Part shown: positions 29,537 to 39,824 of the stretch, in pieces
How positions within the stretch are numbered: position 1 is the first letter of the stretch
How the letters are laid out: every line of letters begins with the position of its first letter
Assembly: GCF_002075795.1 (NCBI RefSeq)
Contig: NZ_CP020472.1
Coordinates: 45,001-109,000, forward strand
DNA: 64,000 bases
From: Shewanella japonica
GTDB lineage: Bacteria; Pseudomonadota; Gammaproteobacteria; Enterobacterales; Shewanellaceae
Reading direction: 5' to 3'
Translations under genes and position numbers: made by a program
Notes under the pieces: generated by a model
Databases searched by the model: none
The model's input: only the letters and a program-made list of their open reading frames with translations
What the model was told of the DNA's origin: nothing

Positions 29537-30610
29537 TTACGCTGATTGAAAATTCTCAAGGTATTCAACGATCCGCTTTGATGCGTTTCCATCTGTGGGG
29601 CCAACATGTTCATCCGTATATTTTTGCCTATTGGCTTCGTACTGTTCTGGGTGGGCTAATTGTTGTGGAATAGCAGAAATCAACTCAGAATATTTGTTTA
29701 CATGTAACCCTATATCGCTATAAAGCACATTATCTTTACCGAAGCGCTTTACAAAACGAAAGTGAAAAATGCCGCGATATGACCATTTGAGTTTAAAAAA
29801 ATTGCATACGATAACCGGTTTTGCCAATGCGGAAAACTCGAATAAAGTACTGGATGCTTCACTGAGTAAAATATCTGCATTCTGCATAAAAGGGAGCAGT
29901 GAAATATCTTCAGCAGAAGCAACATATACATTACTAAATGCTGACCATTTCTTTAATTTTAGCTGTTGATTTTTGAATTTATCTCTCATCTGGGTTAACG
30001 AATGAGGTTTAATAAGAATATTGTAATCAGCAAAATCTTTCGGCCAATTATCAGGAAAACACTCTAAGGAGCTCGGATTAAATGTCGGAGCGTACAGAAT
30101 CGTTTTCTTATTACTATCTAGACCTATTTTGTCTAAATCTAACCCAGGCTCTTGATGATTAATAATTGGGTCTAATTTTGAAAATCCGACCTGAACAAAG
30201 TTATCGTCAGGGTAAAACTCTTTGATTTTGGCTAATCGCAACGACCCTTCAATAAATCTTACTGTCATCGGAGTGATAGATTTATGGTAATAAGAAGGTT
30301 TAGGACCTATACCGTGGCCAAGTTGAGCCGTTTTTGAGTACTGATGGATACTGTCGAGATAAGTACATTTATTACCGAAGAAAATCCAGTCAGGTTTTTG
30401 AGTGAGGTAGAGTGTTTCTGCTTCACTATCATCATTAACCCAAAGACACTCTAAATCTAATTGATTAAAAATTTGCTGAACGACATCCTTCTCATTGCGC
30501 TCATGATAACAAACGAGATTAACAGAATGACCTTGCTTTTTTAATTCTTGAATAATAGGAACGTACTGGGGAAGATAATACACATTGAGAGTATCGAAAA
30601 AAATTAGCAT
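29537..30610 (-). CDS. CDP-glycerol glycerophosphotransferase family protein
   Basis: A 357-residue protein of the TagB/TagF/SpsB-like family (CDP-glycerol:poly(glycerophosphate) glycerophosphotransferase), which moves glycerol phosphate from CDP-glycerol onto a glycan or polymer. Family-type segments are TAQLGHGIGPKPSYYHKSITP (the family HGxx region), TILYAPTFNPSS, IKPHSLTQ and DILLSEASSTLFEFSALAKPVIVCNF. No signal peptide was seen. The divergent neighbour encodes a TagD-like cytidylyltransferase, which would make CDP-glycerol. Which acceptor is used is not visible. Confidence 0.75.
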   Translation of the reverse strand: MLIFFDTLNVYYLPQYVPIIQELKKQGHSVNLVCYHERNEKDVVQQIFNQLDLECLWVNDDSEAETLYLTQKPDWIFFGNKCTYLDSIHQYSKTAQLGHGIGPKPSYYHKSITPMTVRFIEGSLRLAKIKEFYPDDNFVQVGFSKLDPIINHQEPGLDLDKIGLDSNKKTILYAPTFNPSSLECFPDNWPKDFADYNILIKPHSLTQMRDKFKNQQLKLKKWSAFSNVYVASAEDISLLPFMQNADILLSEASSTLFEFSALAKPVIVCNFFKLKWSYRGIFHFRFVKRFGKDNVLYSDIGLHVNKYSELISAIPQQLAHPEQYEANRQKYTDEHVGPTDGNASKRIVEYLENFQSA

Positions 30611-30759
30611 GATATTCCTATTAATTATGCTTCAAAGATGTTTACAGTGTTTAATTATATGTTAGTTAATCTTAAGCAATCAAATTCCAACTACCGATTT
30701 GTTACATTGGTACTTTCAAACAGACTAACTCGTAGACGGCTTTACAATATTGAACTAAA

Positions 30760-31641
30760 ATGTTTCCCACAATTCTACTGTGTACTGAATTCATGCCTCA
30801 AGTAACGCTTAAAAAATTTGCCTACCCTGAAAGTCTTATTAAATCTTATCAGCACTGGGATTTATTACTCAGACCTGAACAACCAACATTAGGTTCAATG
30901 GTGTTGATATGTAAAGAGAGTGTGCATCAATATTCTTCGATTTCAAAAGAAGCTGCTGACGAACAGTCACTAATCATCTCTGATATCGAAAGAGTGCTAA
31001 AAAAGCGTTTTGATTATACAAAAATTAACTACTTGATGCTGATGATGGCCGACCCTGACGTACATTTTCATGTGATACCACGTTATGAGTCACCTGTTGA
31101 ATTCTGTGACAAAGTGTTTACTGATAAACAATGGCCGAACCAGCCGAGTCTTGCTAATGAATTGCAACTTGATGATATTTATCAGCAAGAGTTATTAAAA
31201 ACCCTCAAAAGTGACTTCATTTCTCTTGAGTCAAAAGAGACAACGAAGAAGTATCGACGAATGTATACATCTGGGTGTTTCGATATTTTTCATCAAGGTC
31301 ATTTGAATATTCTAAAGAAAACCAAAGAGCTGTGCGATTATCTTATCGTTGGAGTGTCTACCGATGAGGTGATAATTAATTCCAAAGGTCGCCCTCCGAT
31401 TATTCCATTTGAAGAACGGATTTCGATTCTGGAAGCCAACCGCTACGTTGATGAAGTGATCCCTCAGGTTGATAAGAATAAGCAGGCAGTAGTTGATCAA
31501 TATAATATTGATGCAATATCAGTTGGTTCAGATTGGAAAGGGAAATATCCACCAGTTACGTGTGAAATGGTTTATTTTGATTACACGCCTAATGTTAGTT
31601 CAACCGTGTTAAAGCAAAAATTAAATATCACGCCAAAGTAG
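30760..31641 (+). CDS. HIT-like domain fused to TagD-like cytidylyltransferase
   Basis: A two-domain protein of 293 residues. Residues about 20-115 look like a HIT hydrolase/transferase domain: SMVLICKESVHQYSSI... and the histidine triad-like VHFHVIPRY near residue 100. Residues about 165-290 form a nucleotidyltransferase resembling glycerol-3-phosphate cytidylyltransferase: YTSGCFDIFHQGHLNILKKTKELCDYLIVGVSTDE with the HxGH motif near residue 178, and later RYVDEVIPQ and SVGSDWKGK. It probably makes CDP-glycerol for the divergent glycerophosphotransferase. The HIT domain may process a nucleotide by-product. The ATG at 30793 is an alternative start that fits the HIT domain; neither has a strong ribosome site. 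Confidence 0.75.
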   Translation: MFPTILLCTEFMPQVTLKKFAYPESLIKSYQHWDLLLRPEQPTLGSMVLICKESVHQYSSISKEAADEQSLIISDIERVLKKRFDYTKINYLMLMMADPDVHFHVIPRYESPVEFCDKVFTDKQWPNQPSLANELQLDDIYQQELLKTLKSDFISLESKETTKKYRRMYTSGCFDIFHQGHLNILKKTKELCDYLIVGVSTDEVIINSKGRPPIIPFEERISILEANRYVDEVIPQVDKNKQAVVDQYNIDAISVGSDWKGKYPPVTCEMVYFDYTPNVSSTVLKQKLNITPK

Positions 31642-31735
31642 AGTATTACAGACAAAATGAAGAACCATCAATGAGTCGCTTTTTGACTGTGTAGAATATT
31701 ATATAGATAAGCCCAAGGATGGTAGAAGAGACATT

Positions 31736-32488
31736 ATGCAGTTTAAAGTGTTTGTAATAAATCTTGATAAAAGCACCGAAAGAATGGCTTTTATGCGTCA
31801 ACAGCTAGAACTACTCAATATCGACTATGAAAGAGTACCGGCTGTATATGGCAAAGACCTAGATGATGCTGAAATCCACACTGTCTTCAATGAAAAAGCG
31901 AATCTTGCAAAGTACGATAAAGTGCTTAATGTGGGTGAAATTGGCTGTTATCTGAGCCATATAAACTGCTGGAACATGATGGTGTCGCAAGGGTTAGATT
32001 TTGCGCTTATTCTAGAGGATGACTCAGTGCTTAACCCTGAGTTACTCTCACTGATACAGAGCATTAGCCAATTACCTTCTTCATGGGATTATATTAAGTT
32101 ATGTCATGGTCGAAAGCAGAAAAAAGTCATTGATAGTATTGAGTTAACAGAGCTATTTTCATTGTCGACCTGTTTAAAGTTACCGTCTTCCACTCGCGGG
32201 CAATTTGTATCGATATCAGGGGCCCAAAAGTTATTAGCTAGCGCTACTCCGATTACGAGGCCAATTGATATCGATATACAGTATTGGTATGAAAAATCAT
32301 TAGCTTGCTATGTCGTTAAACCCTTTCCGGTATTAGAGGCTGATTTTGAAAGTGAAATCTGCACTTTAGAAAATAGAAATAATGCTAAAAAACATCCTGT
32401 GAGACGTATTTGGCAAAAGGTGTGTTTTGAAGCTAACGTGCGGATAAATAGAAATAAGTTACCTGATATTAATCAGTTAAAGCGTTAA
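31736..32488 (+). CDS. glycosyltransferase family 25 (LPS biosynthesis)
   Basis: A 250-residue GT25 protein related to Lgt/LpsA galactosyl- or glucosyltransferases. It starts with FVINLDKSTERMAFMRQQLELLNIDYERVPAVYGKDL and has GEIGCYLSHINCWNMMVSQG and ALILEDDSVLNP, the conserved family blocks. It follows the HIT-cytidylyltransferase gene by about 95 bp and is probably co-transcribed. A bidirectional terminator separates it from the GT4 gene. Confidence 0.85.
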   Translation: MQFKVFVINLDKSTERMAFMRQQLELLNIDYERVPAVYGKDLDDAEIHTVFNEKANLAKYDKVLNVGEIGCYLSHINCWNMMVSQGLDFALILEDDSVLNPELLSLIQSISQLPSSWDYIKLCHGRKQKKVIDSIELTELFSLSTCLKLPSSTRGQFVSISGAQKLLASATPITRPIDIDIQYWYEKSLACYVVKPFPVLEADFESEICTLENRNNAKKHPVRRIWQKVCFEANVRINRNKLPDINQLKR

Positions 32489-32507
32489 ATATTAATGTTT
32501 TTACTTT

Positions 32508-32540
32508 AAAAGCGACAATAGCAATATTGTCGCTTTTTTT
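32508..32540. terminator. terminator between GT25 and GT4 genes
   Basis: AAAGCGACAATA pairs exactly with TATTGTCGCTTT around a GCAA tetraloop, followed by a long T-run. It can serve both convergent genes. Confidence 0.9.
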
Positions 32541-32578
32541 GATTCTTGTGGCTGTGATTTTTAGTCGATAAACAAGAT

Positions 32579-33712
32579 TTAATGACAAGCTTTAGAAGGT
32601 AAGCTTTTTATGACATCAACCCAAGCCCGAGACCATTGCGCTTGCGAGCAGACGTGTTTAATTGACTCATATCCATTGATTGCCAGCTGTTGAGTTTGGT
32701 TTATATCATTAATTGCTCGGTAAATAACCCGTTCAAACTCATTAGTATTAGGCATAACCAAATGGCCGTTATAGCCGTCGATAATTAAGTTTGAAAGGCC
32801 TCCTACATTGCTGCTTATTACCAAACAGCCCGCTGCCATAGCTTCAATCATGGACAATGATGTGCCTTCTGAACCTAAGGTTGGAATAACCGCTATATGA
32901 TGTTGCTGGTGGATGTGAAAACTTTCTTGGGCTTGATACTGAGTGATTGTAACTCGAGGATGTTTTGCAAAGGCTTTTTCGAGTAAAGGCTGAAGTGGCC
33001 CCTCTCCAGCGAATGTGACCTCGAGGTGTTCAAATTGATTTAACAGTTTTTCAATTACTGGCGCAATTATCGCAATACCTCGGTAGTCAACGAACCGTCT
33101 TGCGATGATGAGTTTGAGAGGTTGCGGCGATTGAGCCCATTTCTGTAGCAACTGGTCTGTGGATAATCGTTGTTGATAAAAATTATAGATGACTTTGATT
33201 TGTTGGGCTTGGGGGCTGCACCAAGTGCGATACCAGTTTACAAAGTTATGATCGACGCAAATGAGTGTATCGCTTTTTCTAGCAAATTTTAGATACTTAT
33301 AATGATTCAACAGCGAAGACACAAACTGCCCTAAAAATGACGAGTTAGTTTGGGGCTTGTCCCATGACACTCCATGTTGAATACCGACTGTGGCGAGTCC
33401 AGGTATTTTGACTGCATAAGAATCAGTGGCGAAGATAACCACATCGCCTTCTTTGGCATGTTGTTTAACCCATTGTGCTAACGCAAACTTTTTACTATTT
33501 CCCCGATATATGCCTGTTGTGACTCCATTGATAATCACGTCTTCTCTTTCAAGACAAAAAGACGTTTTAGCTGGTTGAACAATTTGAGTTCGCCATTGCT
33601 GAGTCTTAAATGTCTCAATGAGGCTCATAATATAGTTTTCAATTCCGCCAATGGTGTGTACCTCACCTTGTGGGGTAAACATTGAGCGATAGATGATAAA
33701 AATATTTTTCAT
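32579..33712 (-). CDS. glycosyltransferase family 4 protein
   Basis: A GT-B fold retaining glycosyltransferase of 377 residues. The family block is EAMAAGCLVISSNVGGLSNLIIDGYNGHLV, preceded by HIAVIPTLGSEGTSLSMIEA (the E-x7-E region). The N-terminal IGGIENYIMSLIETF is the usual acceptor-side glycine motif. It is 13 bp downstream of wecB, so it is likely co-transcribed and acts on the same cell-surface glycan. Confidence 0.85.
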   Translation of the reverse strand: MKNIFIIYRSMFTPQGEVHTIGGIENYIMSLIETFKTQQWRTQIVQPAKTSFCLEREDVIINGVTTGIYRGNSKKFALAQWVKQHAKEGDVVIFATDSYAVKIPGLATVGIQHGVSWDKPQTNSSFLGQFVSSLLNHYKYLKFARKSDTLICVDHNFVNWYRTWCSPQAQQIKVIYNFYQQRLSTDQLLQKWAQSPQPLKLIIARRFVDYRGIAIIAPVIEKLLNQFEHLEVTFAGEGPLQPLLEKAFAKHPRVTITQYQAQESFHIHQQHHIAVIPTLGSEGTSLSMIEAMAAGCLVISSNVGGLSNLIIDGYNGHLVMPNTNEFERVIYRAINDINQTQQLAINGYESIKHVCSQAQWSRAWVDVIKSLPSKACH

Positions 33713-33725
33713 GGACTAGCCTGCA

Positions 33726-34859
33726 TTAAATGAGTTGGTAATGGCGCAATATTTGCGTTTGAATTCGTTGACAGGCTTGTCCGTCGCCATAGGGGTTACT
33801 AGGTTTTGTATTCTGTTCTTGTTGCTCAAGTAAGGTCGTGACAGCGTTAACGATACGATCAGTATCGGTTCCTACAAGGTTGACTGTTCCGGCTTCAAGC
33901 GCCTCAATACGTTCGGTTTTATCTCTAAGCACTAATACGGGTTTGTGAAGTGCTGGCGCTTCCTCTTGGACGCCTCCAGAGTCGGTTAAAATAATATCTG
34001 CACGATCCATGAGATAAACAAAAGAAGGGTAATCTTGTGGCGCAATGAGATGAACGTTATCAATATTACCAAGGTATTGATTCACAGGGGCTTGCACCTG
34101 TGGATTTAAATGTACTGGATAGATGATAGCGACATTAGGATATGTAGTGGCTATCTTTTGTAATGCCAAACAAATGTTCTCAAAACCTGTGCCAAAATTT
34201 TCCCGTCTGTGGCCTGTAACCAGTATCACTTTTTGATAGCTTACGCTGTTAAGTAGCTCAGTTAATGCCGTTGGCTGAAATCCATTTTCATGATTTGAAG
34301 CAACTGTTTGCAGTAACGCATCAATCACGGTATTGCCTGTGATATGGACATTATCAGGTTGATGCCCCTCAGCGAGTAAGTTATTTGCAGCCGTTTGAGT
34401 GGGCGCGAAATGGTGTTTAGCGAGTGTGGCTGTCAGTTTTCTATTGGCCTCTTCTGGCCAAGGTGATTGCAAATCGCCGGTTCTGAGGCCTGCTTCAACA
34501 TGACCCACATCGACTTTTTTATAGAAGGCGGCAAGTGCAGCCGCAAATGAAGTAGTCGTATCTCCATGAACTAACACCAGTTGAGGTTGAAAGTCGTTAA
34601 TAACATGACTTGTTCCCTCAATAATGGCGGAAGTTAACCATTCAAGAGATTGTTGCGACTTCATCAAGTTCAGGTCGTAATCAGGGGTAATATTAAATAA
34701 GCCTAATACTTGGTCTAGCATTTCTCGGTGTTGACCTGTAACGCAAACTCGCACCTCTAAACTAGGGTGCTGAGCAAGTAGTTTTGCCAGTGGGCTCATT
34801 TTAATTGCTTCTGGGCGGGTGCCGAAAACCAGTAAAACTTTAAAGGGGAGTAAGTTCAA
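33726..34859 (-). CDS. wecB: UDP-N-acetylglucosamine 2-epimerase (non-hydrolysing)
   Basis: Interconverts UDP-GlcNAc and UDP-ManNAc, a precursor of enterobacterial common antigen or O-chain/capsular sugars. FGTRPEAIKMSPL, VTGQHREMLDQVLGLF, LVHGDTTTSFA, VGHVEAGLRTGD, VTGHRRENFG and LTDSGGVQEEAPAL are the family motifs and align with E. coli WecB over the full 377 aa. The start appears to be TTG, with no clear ribosome site. It pairs with the downstream GT4 gene. Confidence 0.95.
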   Translation of the reverse strand: MNLLPFKVLLVFGTRPEAIKMSPLAKLLAQHPSLEVRVCVTGQHREMLDQVLGLFNITPDYDLNLMKSQQSLEWLTSAIIEGTSHVINDFQPQLVLVHGDTTTSFAAALAAFYKKVDVGHVEAGLRTGDLQSPWPEEANRKLTATLAKHHFAPTQTAANNLLAEGHQPDNVHITGNTVIDALLQTVASNHENGFQPTALTELLNSVSYQKVILVTGHRRENFGTGFENICLALQKIATTYPNVAIIYPVHLNPQVQAPVNQYLGNIDNVHLIAPQDYPSFVYLMDRADIILTDSGGVQEEAPALHKPVLVLRDKTERIEALEAGTVNLVGTDTDRIVNAVTTLLEQQEQNTKPSNPYGDGQACQRIQTQILRHYQLI

Positions 34860-35054
34860 TTGAATAGCTATACAGGTCGAAATAGGATTAATGCTGATTT
34901 TACCTGTTATTTTTTATGATAACCATGCACTGAAAGTATTTGATTTACGTTATCGAGGCATTTTATCGATATTAATTTTGCTGTCATTGTCGGCCTTGTA
35001 GTATTATTTGGCGGCCTAGTTGACCGATAGTGAACCTTGTTTAGTTCTGAATGA

Positions 35055-35591
<537 letters not shown>

Positions 35592-35654
35592 CAACGTAAC
35601 GTGAAATGGACTTTTCAAATACGTTAATCTTTTTAATTACCTATTAAGCACAGC

Positions 35655-37181
35655 ATGAAACTATCTCAGTCGTTATCTCAAAAGTGTACGTTATCAAAAC
35701 GATCCATTAGAAAACATCTCACCACACTGAGCCTGGCTGGGTGTTGTTTAAGTGCTTCTGTTGTGGCTGCCCCATGGGTCGACACTTCTGATATTTATCT
35801 TCGTGCCGACATTCAAGCGCTTGCCGATGCAGGAGTGATTACCGTACCCATTAATACTTTTCCGCTCATGTGGTCAGGTATCGGTAATGATTTGAGAAAA
35901 GCTGAGCCATCAATTATGTCTCCGGCGCTAGTTGATGCTTTTGCGAGGGTTAACCTTTACTACCAAAATGCAATTGAAAATAGAGGTAATACGACAATTG
36001 CCGCAACGGCAGCGACTGATGAAGCTCGCTTTCAGCATTTTGGCTCAGATTATCGTGAAAAAGGTGAACTCACCGCTTCCCATGAATATCTTGGCGAGCG
36101 ATTCGCTTATAAGGTTACAGCGTCAGCAAATTACGAACCACAAGATGATAAGACATTTCGATTAGATGATTCATATATGGCTGTGGTGTTAGGCAACTGG
36201 ATTGTTACGGCAGGCACCATAGAGCAATGGTGGGGGCCGGGGTTTGATTCTGGTTTACATAAATCAAATAATGCCCGTCCAATGCCTTCGTTAATGGTCT
36301 CTCGTAACAATGCAGAAGCTTTTGAGACACCTTGGTTATCATGGTTAGGCACTTGGACACTAACTGGTGGCATCAGCATGATGGAAGAAGAAAGGTATGC
36401 TCCTCATGCGTTGTTATGGAACTTACGAGCTTCTATTAAACCGTTAAGACAGCTTGAAATTGGCCTATCTTGGACCACACAATTTTGCGGTGAAGGTCAG
36501 GAGTGTGATTTAGATAGTGCATGGAAGTCCATTACAGGGCAGCGTGATTGTCGCGGCTTTGAAGATGGTGACTGTTCCAACTATGGCAACCAAATGGCAG
36601 GCTTCGATGTACGCTATTCAGAAACCTTCTGGGATGTCCCTGTGGGGATCTTTTTAGAGCGTACCTGTGAAGACTCTAAAGGCGACCCTTGGGAAATTGT
36701 CGATTGTGGAAAAATGTACGGCGTAGATACCCGCTTTAGTTTCGACTCTCAACAGTACAAATTGTTTTTTGAGTACACAGACACCATGGTTTATTGTGGT
36801 GAAGACTCGACCAAGTTTAATTGTTTTTATGAACATGGAACCTATAAAAGTGGCTCACGTTATCATGGCCGAGCCTTTGGCAGCACTTACGACAGCGATG
36901 CGCAGGTATATGCTTTAGGGTTAGTAGGGCAATTTAAAAACAGCCATGCATTTACCTCAATATTTAGGTATGCACAGTTAAATAAAGATGGAGAAAGTCC
37001 AAGTCATGGCTGGGCGCCGCAGCCGCCTAAAGAAGATTTGTTGATGTTAGAGCTGTCTTATAGAATGCCACTGATGAGCGGTATGATGACCTTTGGCGGA
37101 ACCGTGTCACAATCTGAATTTGAAGAGGAAGACTCTGAAACCGACGGTACTTTATTTACGCGCTACGAGTACAAGTTCTAG
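35655..37181 (+). CDS. wzi: capsule assembly Wzi family outer membrane protein
   Basis: A 508-residue protein of the Wzi family, an outer-membrane beta-barrel lectin that helps keep capsule or exopolysaccharide on the surface. It has a long basic N-region and hydrophobic signal peptide ending near VVAAPW. Family-type text includes YLRADIQALADAGVITVP, GTIEQWWGPGFDSGL (the WWGPG motif) and alternating beta-strand segments to a C-terminal YEYKF, ending in phenylalanine as usual for barrels. It follows coaD by 63 bp and ends at a strong hairpin (37196-37221). Confidence 0.9.
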   Translation: MKLSQSLSQKCTLSKRSIRKHLTTLSLAGCCLSASVVAAPWVDTSDIYLRADIQALADAGVITVPINTFPLMWSGIGNDLRKAEPSIMSPALVDAFARVNLYYQNAIENRGNTTIAATAATDEARFQHFGSDYREKGELTASHEYLGERFAYKVTASANYEPQDDKTFRLDDSYMAVVLGNWIVTAGTIEQWWGPGFDSGLHKSNNARPMPSLMVSRNNAEAFETPWLSWLGTWTLTGGISMMEEERYAPHALLWNLRASIKPLRQLEIGLSWTTQFCGEGQECDLDSAWKSITGQRDCRGFEDGDCSNYGNQMAGFDVRYSETFWDVPVGIFLERTCEDSKGDPWEIVDCGKMYGVDTRFSFDSQQYKLFFEYTDTMVYCGEDSTKFNCFYEHGTYKSGSRYHGRAFGSTYDSDAQVYALGLVGQFKNSHAFTSIFRYAQLNKDGESPSHGWAPQPPKEDLLMLELSYRMPLMSGMMTFGGTVSQSEFEEEDSETDGTLFTRYEYKF

Positions 37182-37195
37182 GATGATTTGCTAAA

Positions 37196-37225
37196 AAAGC
37201 CTCAACAATGATTGAGGCTTTTTAT
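37196..37225. terminator. terminator between wzi and mutM
   Basis: AAAGCCTCAA pairs with TTGAGGCTTT around a 6-base loop, followed by T. It can serve both genes, which converge. Confidence 0.9.
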
Positions 37226-37284
37226 TAGCGATATTCCATTAAATTACTTTCTGAAAAAACTCCACAGGCTAAAGTCTAGTGAGC

Positions 37285-38100
37285 TTAATGGCTTTGGCAC
37301 ACACCACAAAAAACCGTAGTCCGCTGCCCCAGCTTTATTTCACTGAGTAAGTTACCACATGCGGTGCAAGTTTCACCGCCGCGGCCATAAACATGGAGCT
37401 TTTGCGCAAAATACCCGGGTTTACCGTCTGCGTTGGTGAAGTCTTTAAGTGTTGTGCCGCCTTGTTTGATTGCTTGGGCAAGGATTTGTTTTACTTCAGC
37501 GACCAATATTGTCAGCCTGTCTATATCAATGTTGCCAGCCGCTGCTTGCGGGTGAATTCCGGCGGCAAAAAGTGCTTCGTTAGCATAAATGTTTCCTACA
37601 CCCACCACGATGTGGTTGTCCATTAAACACAGTTTGATGGCTTTCTTTTTATTGGTTAATTCCTGTTGTAACTGTTGTGGATTAAAGCCGTCACTAAGAG
37701 GCTCAGGCCCCAACTTTGACAGTAGCGGGTGTCCATCTTCTGGCAGTTCATACCAAAGCCAAGCCCCAAATCGTCGAGGGTCGTTGTATCTCAGTACTCG
37801 GCCATTTTCTAATACGAGGTCGATATGATCATGTTTCTCGACGGGAGTATTCGCTGGCAGGATGCGTAAGCTGCCAGACATACCAAGGTGGACAATGGTA
37901 ATCCCCGCATCGGTGTCGATTAATAAGTATTTGGCTCGGCGGCGAACCTGCTTAATGGTTTGCCCTATAATGTTTTTACAAATATCAGGTACAGGCCAAC
38001 GCAAAGAGGCGTTTCTAATGACTAAATCGCGTACGGTTTGATCAACAAGATGCGGTGATACACCTTGCTTAGTGACTTCTACTTCTGGTAATTCAGGCAT
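37285..38100 (-). CDS. mutM: formamidopyrimidine-DNA glycosylase
   Basis: A base-excision repair enzyme removing 8-oxoguanine and Fapy lesions. The N-terminal PELPEVE gives the catalytic proline and glutamate. [13 protein letters not shown] is the helix-two-turn-helix, and the C-terminal zinc finger has CTACGNLL and the pair CGVCQ. The length of 271 aa fits. It stands alone, convergent with wzi. Confidence 0.97.
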   Translation of the reverse strand: MPELPEVEVTKQGVSPHLVDQTVRDLVIRNASLRWPVPDICKNIIGQTIKQVRRRAKYLLIDTDAGITIVHLGMSGSLRILPANTPVEKHDHIDLVLENGRVLRYNDPRRFGAWLWYELPEDGHPLLSKLGPEPLSDGFNPQQLQQELTNKKKAIKLCLMDNHIVVGVGNIYANEALFAAGIHPQAAAGNIDIDRLTILVAEVKQILAQAIKQGGTTLKDFTNADGKPGYFAQKLHVYGRGGETCTACGNLLSEIKLGQRTTVFCGVCQSH

Positions 38101-38185
38101 ATGAATCCATTTTATTGTCTATTAGCTAAGTTTGACGCTGGTGGCGTTTACTTGGTCTTTATCGTTACTCACTAGATGATGATAA

Positions 38186-38641
38186 TTATTGGGTTGAGAT
38201 AATCGGTGCTAACTCATTGCGTAAGCTTGGTGGTATTTGATACCAATTGCTTGATGCCGATTGTAAAAGCCCTTCAGCAGGATAGTACTGCCAATGTTGC
38301 GCTTGTTGTTGATGATTTATGGCAATGGTCAATGTTACGGAGGCGGTAAGCAATTGGATCTCATTCGCAGGCATTTGAACCGCTGAAACCATTAGTTTTG
38401 ACCAAGCAGTAGCAAGGGGTTGGCAATTGAGTACGCTATCGTCACAACGCCATTGAGAGGCTGACTTATTAAGCCAAATACCATTAAATTGCAATTGGGT
38501 TAACTGGTTGCTTTCATCAAATAATGCATGAGCATCATCTGGCATTTTATTGGTTTTGGAGTCGATAAAGGTTAACACTGCAACCATAAAGACACAGGCA
38601 ATGATGAGAATGTTGTTCCATTTTTTTCGAGATAAAGCCAT
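38186..38641 (-). CDS. membrane-anchored hypothetical protein
   Basis: A 151-residue protein with a single N-terminal membrane segment (about residues 10-26) and a small extracytoplasmic domain. The domain contains a possible disulfide pair in WRCDDSVLNC, and one conserved-looking WQYYPAEGLL run. No family was recognised. It lies between mutM and moaA on the same strand, but about 80 to 170 bp gaps make co-transcription uncertain. Confidence 0.6.
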   Translation of the reverse strand: MALSRKKWNNILIIACVFMVAVLTFIDSKTNKMPDDAHALFDESNQLTQLQFNGIWLNKSASQWRCDDSVLNCQPLATAWSKLMVSAVQMPANEIQLLTASVTLTIAINHQQQAQHWQYYPAEGLLQSASSNWYQIPPSLRNELAPIISTQ

Positions 38642-38757
38642 AAACTAATGCATTACTGCTTGTGAGTCCGATCGTGTCCCTAAGTGTATAGCAAAATACT
38701 GGTGAGCAAAAAGTGAATAGTTATCGTTAGTTGAAAATGGCGTTGACTGAGTCATCT

Positions 38758-38792
38758 AAAAAAAAGGTGATGCATTATTTAGCATCACCTTT
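38758..38792 (-). terminator. terminator of the moa/tup operon
   Basis: AAAGGTGATGC pairs with GCATCACCTTT around 8 bases. On the minus strand a run of T follows. It lies just after the moaA stop codon and ends the long operon. Confidence 0.9.
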
Positions 38793-38814
38793 CGTTAACT
38801 GAAGTTGATGTTCA

Positions 38815-39801
38815 CTAGCCGCCTGTTGAATTCATAAAACGTAAGATTTGCACGTCATCATCGGTGCCAAAGTAATGTTCTTTTGGCTTGTGTTGAATTC
38901 CTTCTAATATGGCCTCTTTGAGTTTGCCGATATCCCCAGGGAATTCACGAACGATTGACTTCAAGTCCACTGAGTTCTCATTGCCTAAACACAACAATAA
39001 ACGACCTTCTACCGTCACGCGAACACGATTACATTCGTGGCAGAAATTATTACTGTGAGGTGAAATGAAACCGATATGAATATTGCTGTCGGCCATTTTG
39101 TAATAGCGAGCAGGCCCGCCAGTACGTTTACTTGATGGAATTAATGGATAAGCTTCTTCAATTAGCCCTCTCACTTCTTCACTTGAGCAGTGACGACTAC
39201 GTTTGCGCTCATCCATTACACCTAATGGCATTTCTTCAATGAAAGCAATATCTAACTCACGGTCACGGCAAAAATTGATTAAATCAATCACTTCGTGATC
39301 GTTTTTGCCACGTAAAATCACCGCATTGATTTTGATGTGTTTAAAGCCTGCGGCTTTTGCTGCATCAATTCCCGCAATCACTCGTTCGACTTTGCCATTG
39401 CGAGTCATTTCGGTAAAGAGATCAGGGTTTAAGGTATCTAAACTGATGTTTAGGCGCTTAAGGCCTGCATCATGCATTGGCTGAGCAAGCTTACTTAAGC
39501 GCGAACCATTAGTGGTCATCGACAAGTCATCTAAGCCCGGTAGTTGACCGAGTAACTCAATTAATTTGTCACAGTCGGTTCTAACTAAAGGCTCACCGCC
39601 AGTTAAGCGAATTTTCTTTACACCTAATTCGGTAAAAGCTTGTGCAATCCATGCCAGTTCTTCAAGGCTTAATACCTGTTCTTTTGGTAAAAAGCTGGGA
39701 TCTTCACTCATGCAATATACACAGCGAAAATCACAACGGTCAGTGACCGATAAACGTAAGTATTCTACTTTTCGGTTAAACTTGTCGACTATTAAACTCA
39801 T
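38815..39801 (-). CDS. moaA: GTP 3',8-cyclase MoaA
   Basis: A radical SAM enzyme starting molybdenum cofactor synthesis from GTP. The N-terminal cluster motif is CDFRCVYCM (CxxxCxxC), the C-terminal cluster has CHECNRVRV and a third cysteine in LLLCLG, and the protein ends in GG as required for activity. RLTGGEPLVR is the SAM-binding segment. It is the last gene of the operon after mobB-moeA, with a 23-bp gap. Confidence 0.97.
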   Translation of the reverse strand: MSLIVDKFNRKVEYLRLSVTDRCDFRCVYCMSEDPSFLPKEQVLSLEELAWIAQAFTELGVKKIRLTGGEPLVRTDCDKLIELLGQLPGLDDLSMTTNGSRLSKLAQPMHDAGLKRLNISLDTLNPDLFTEMTRNGKVERVIAGIDAAKAAGFKHIKINAVILRGKNDHEVIDLINFCRDRELDIAFIEEMPLGVMDERKRSRHCSSEEVRGLIEEAYPLIPSSKRTGGPARYYKMADSNIHIGFISPHSNNFCHECNRVRVTVEGRLLLCLGNENSVDLKSIVREFPGDIGKLKEAILEGIQHKPKEHYFGTDDDVQILRFMNSTGG

Positions 39802-39824
39802 GAATTAGCACATCTTTTGGTTAG

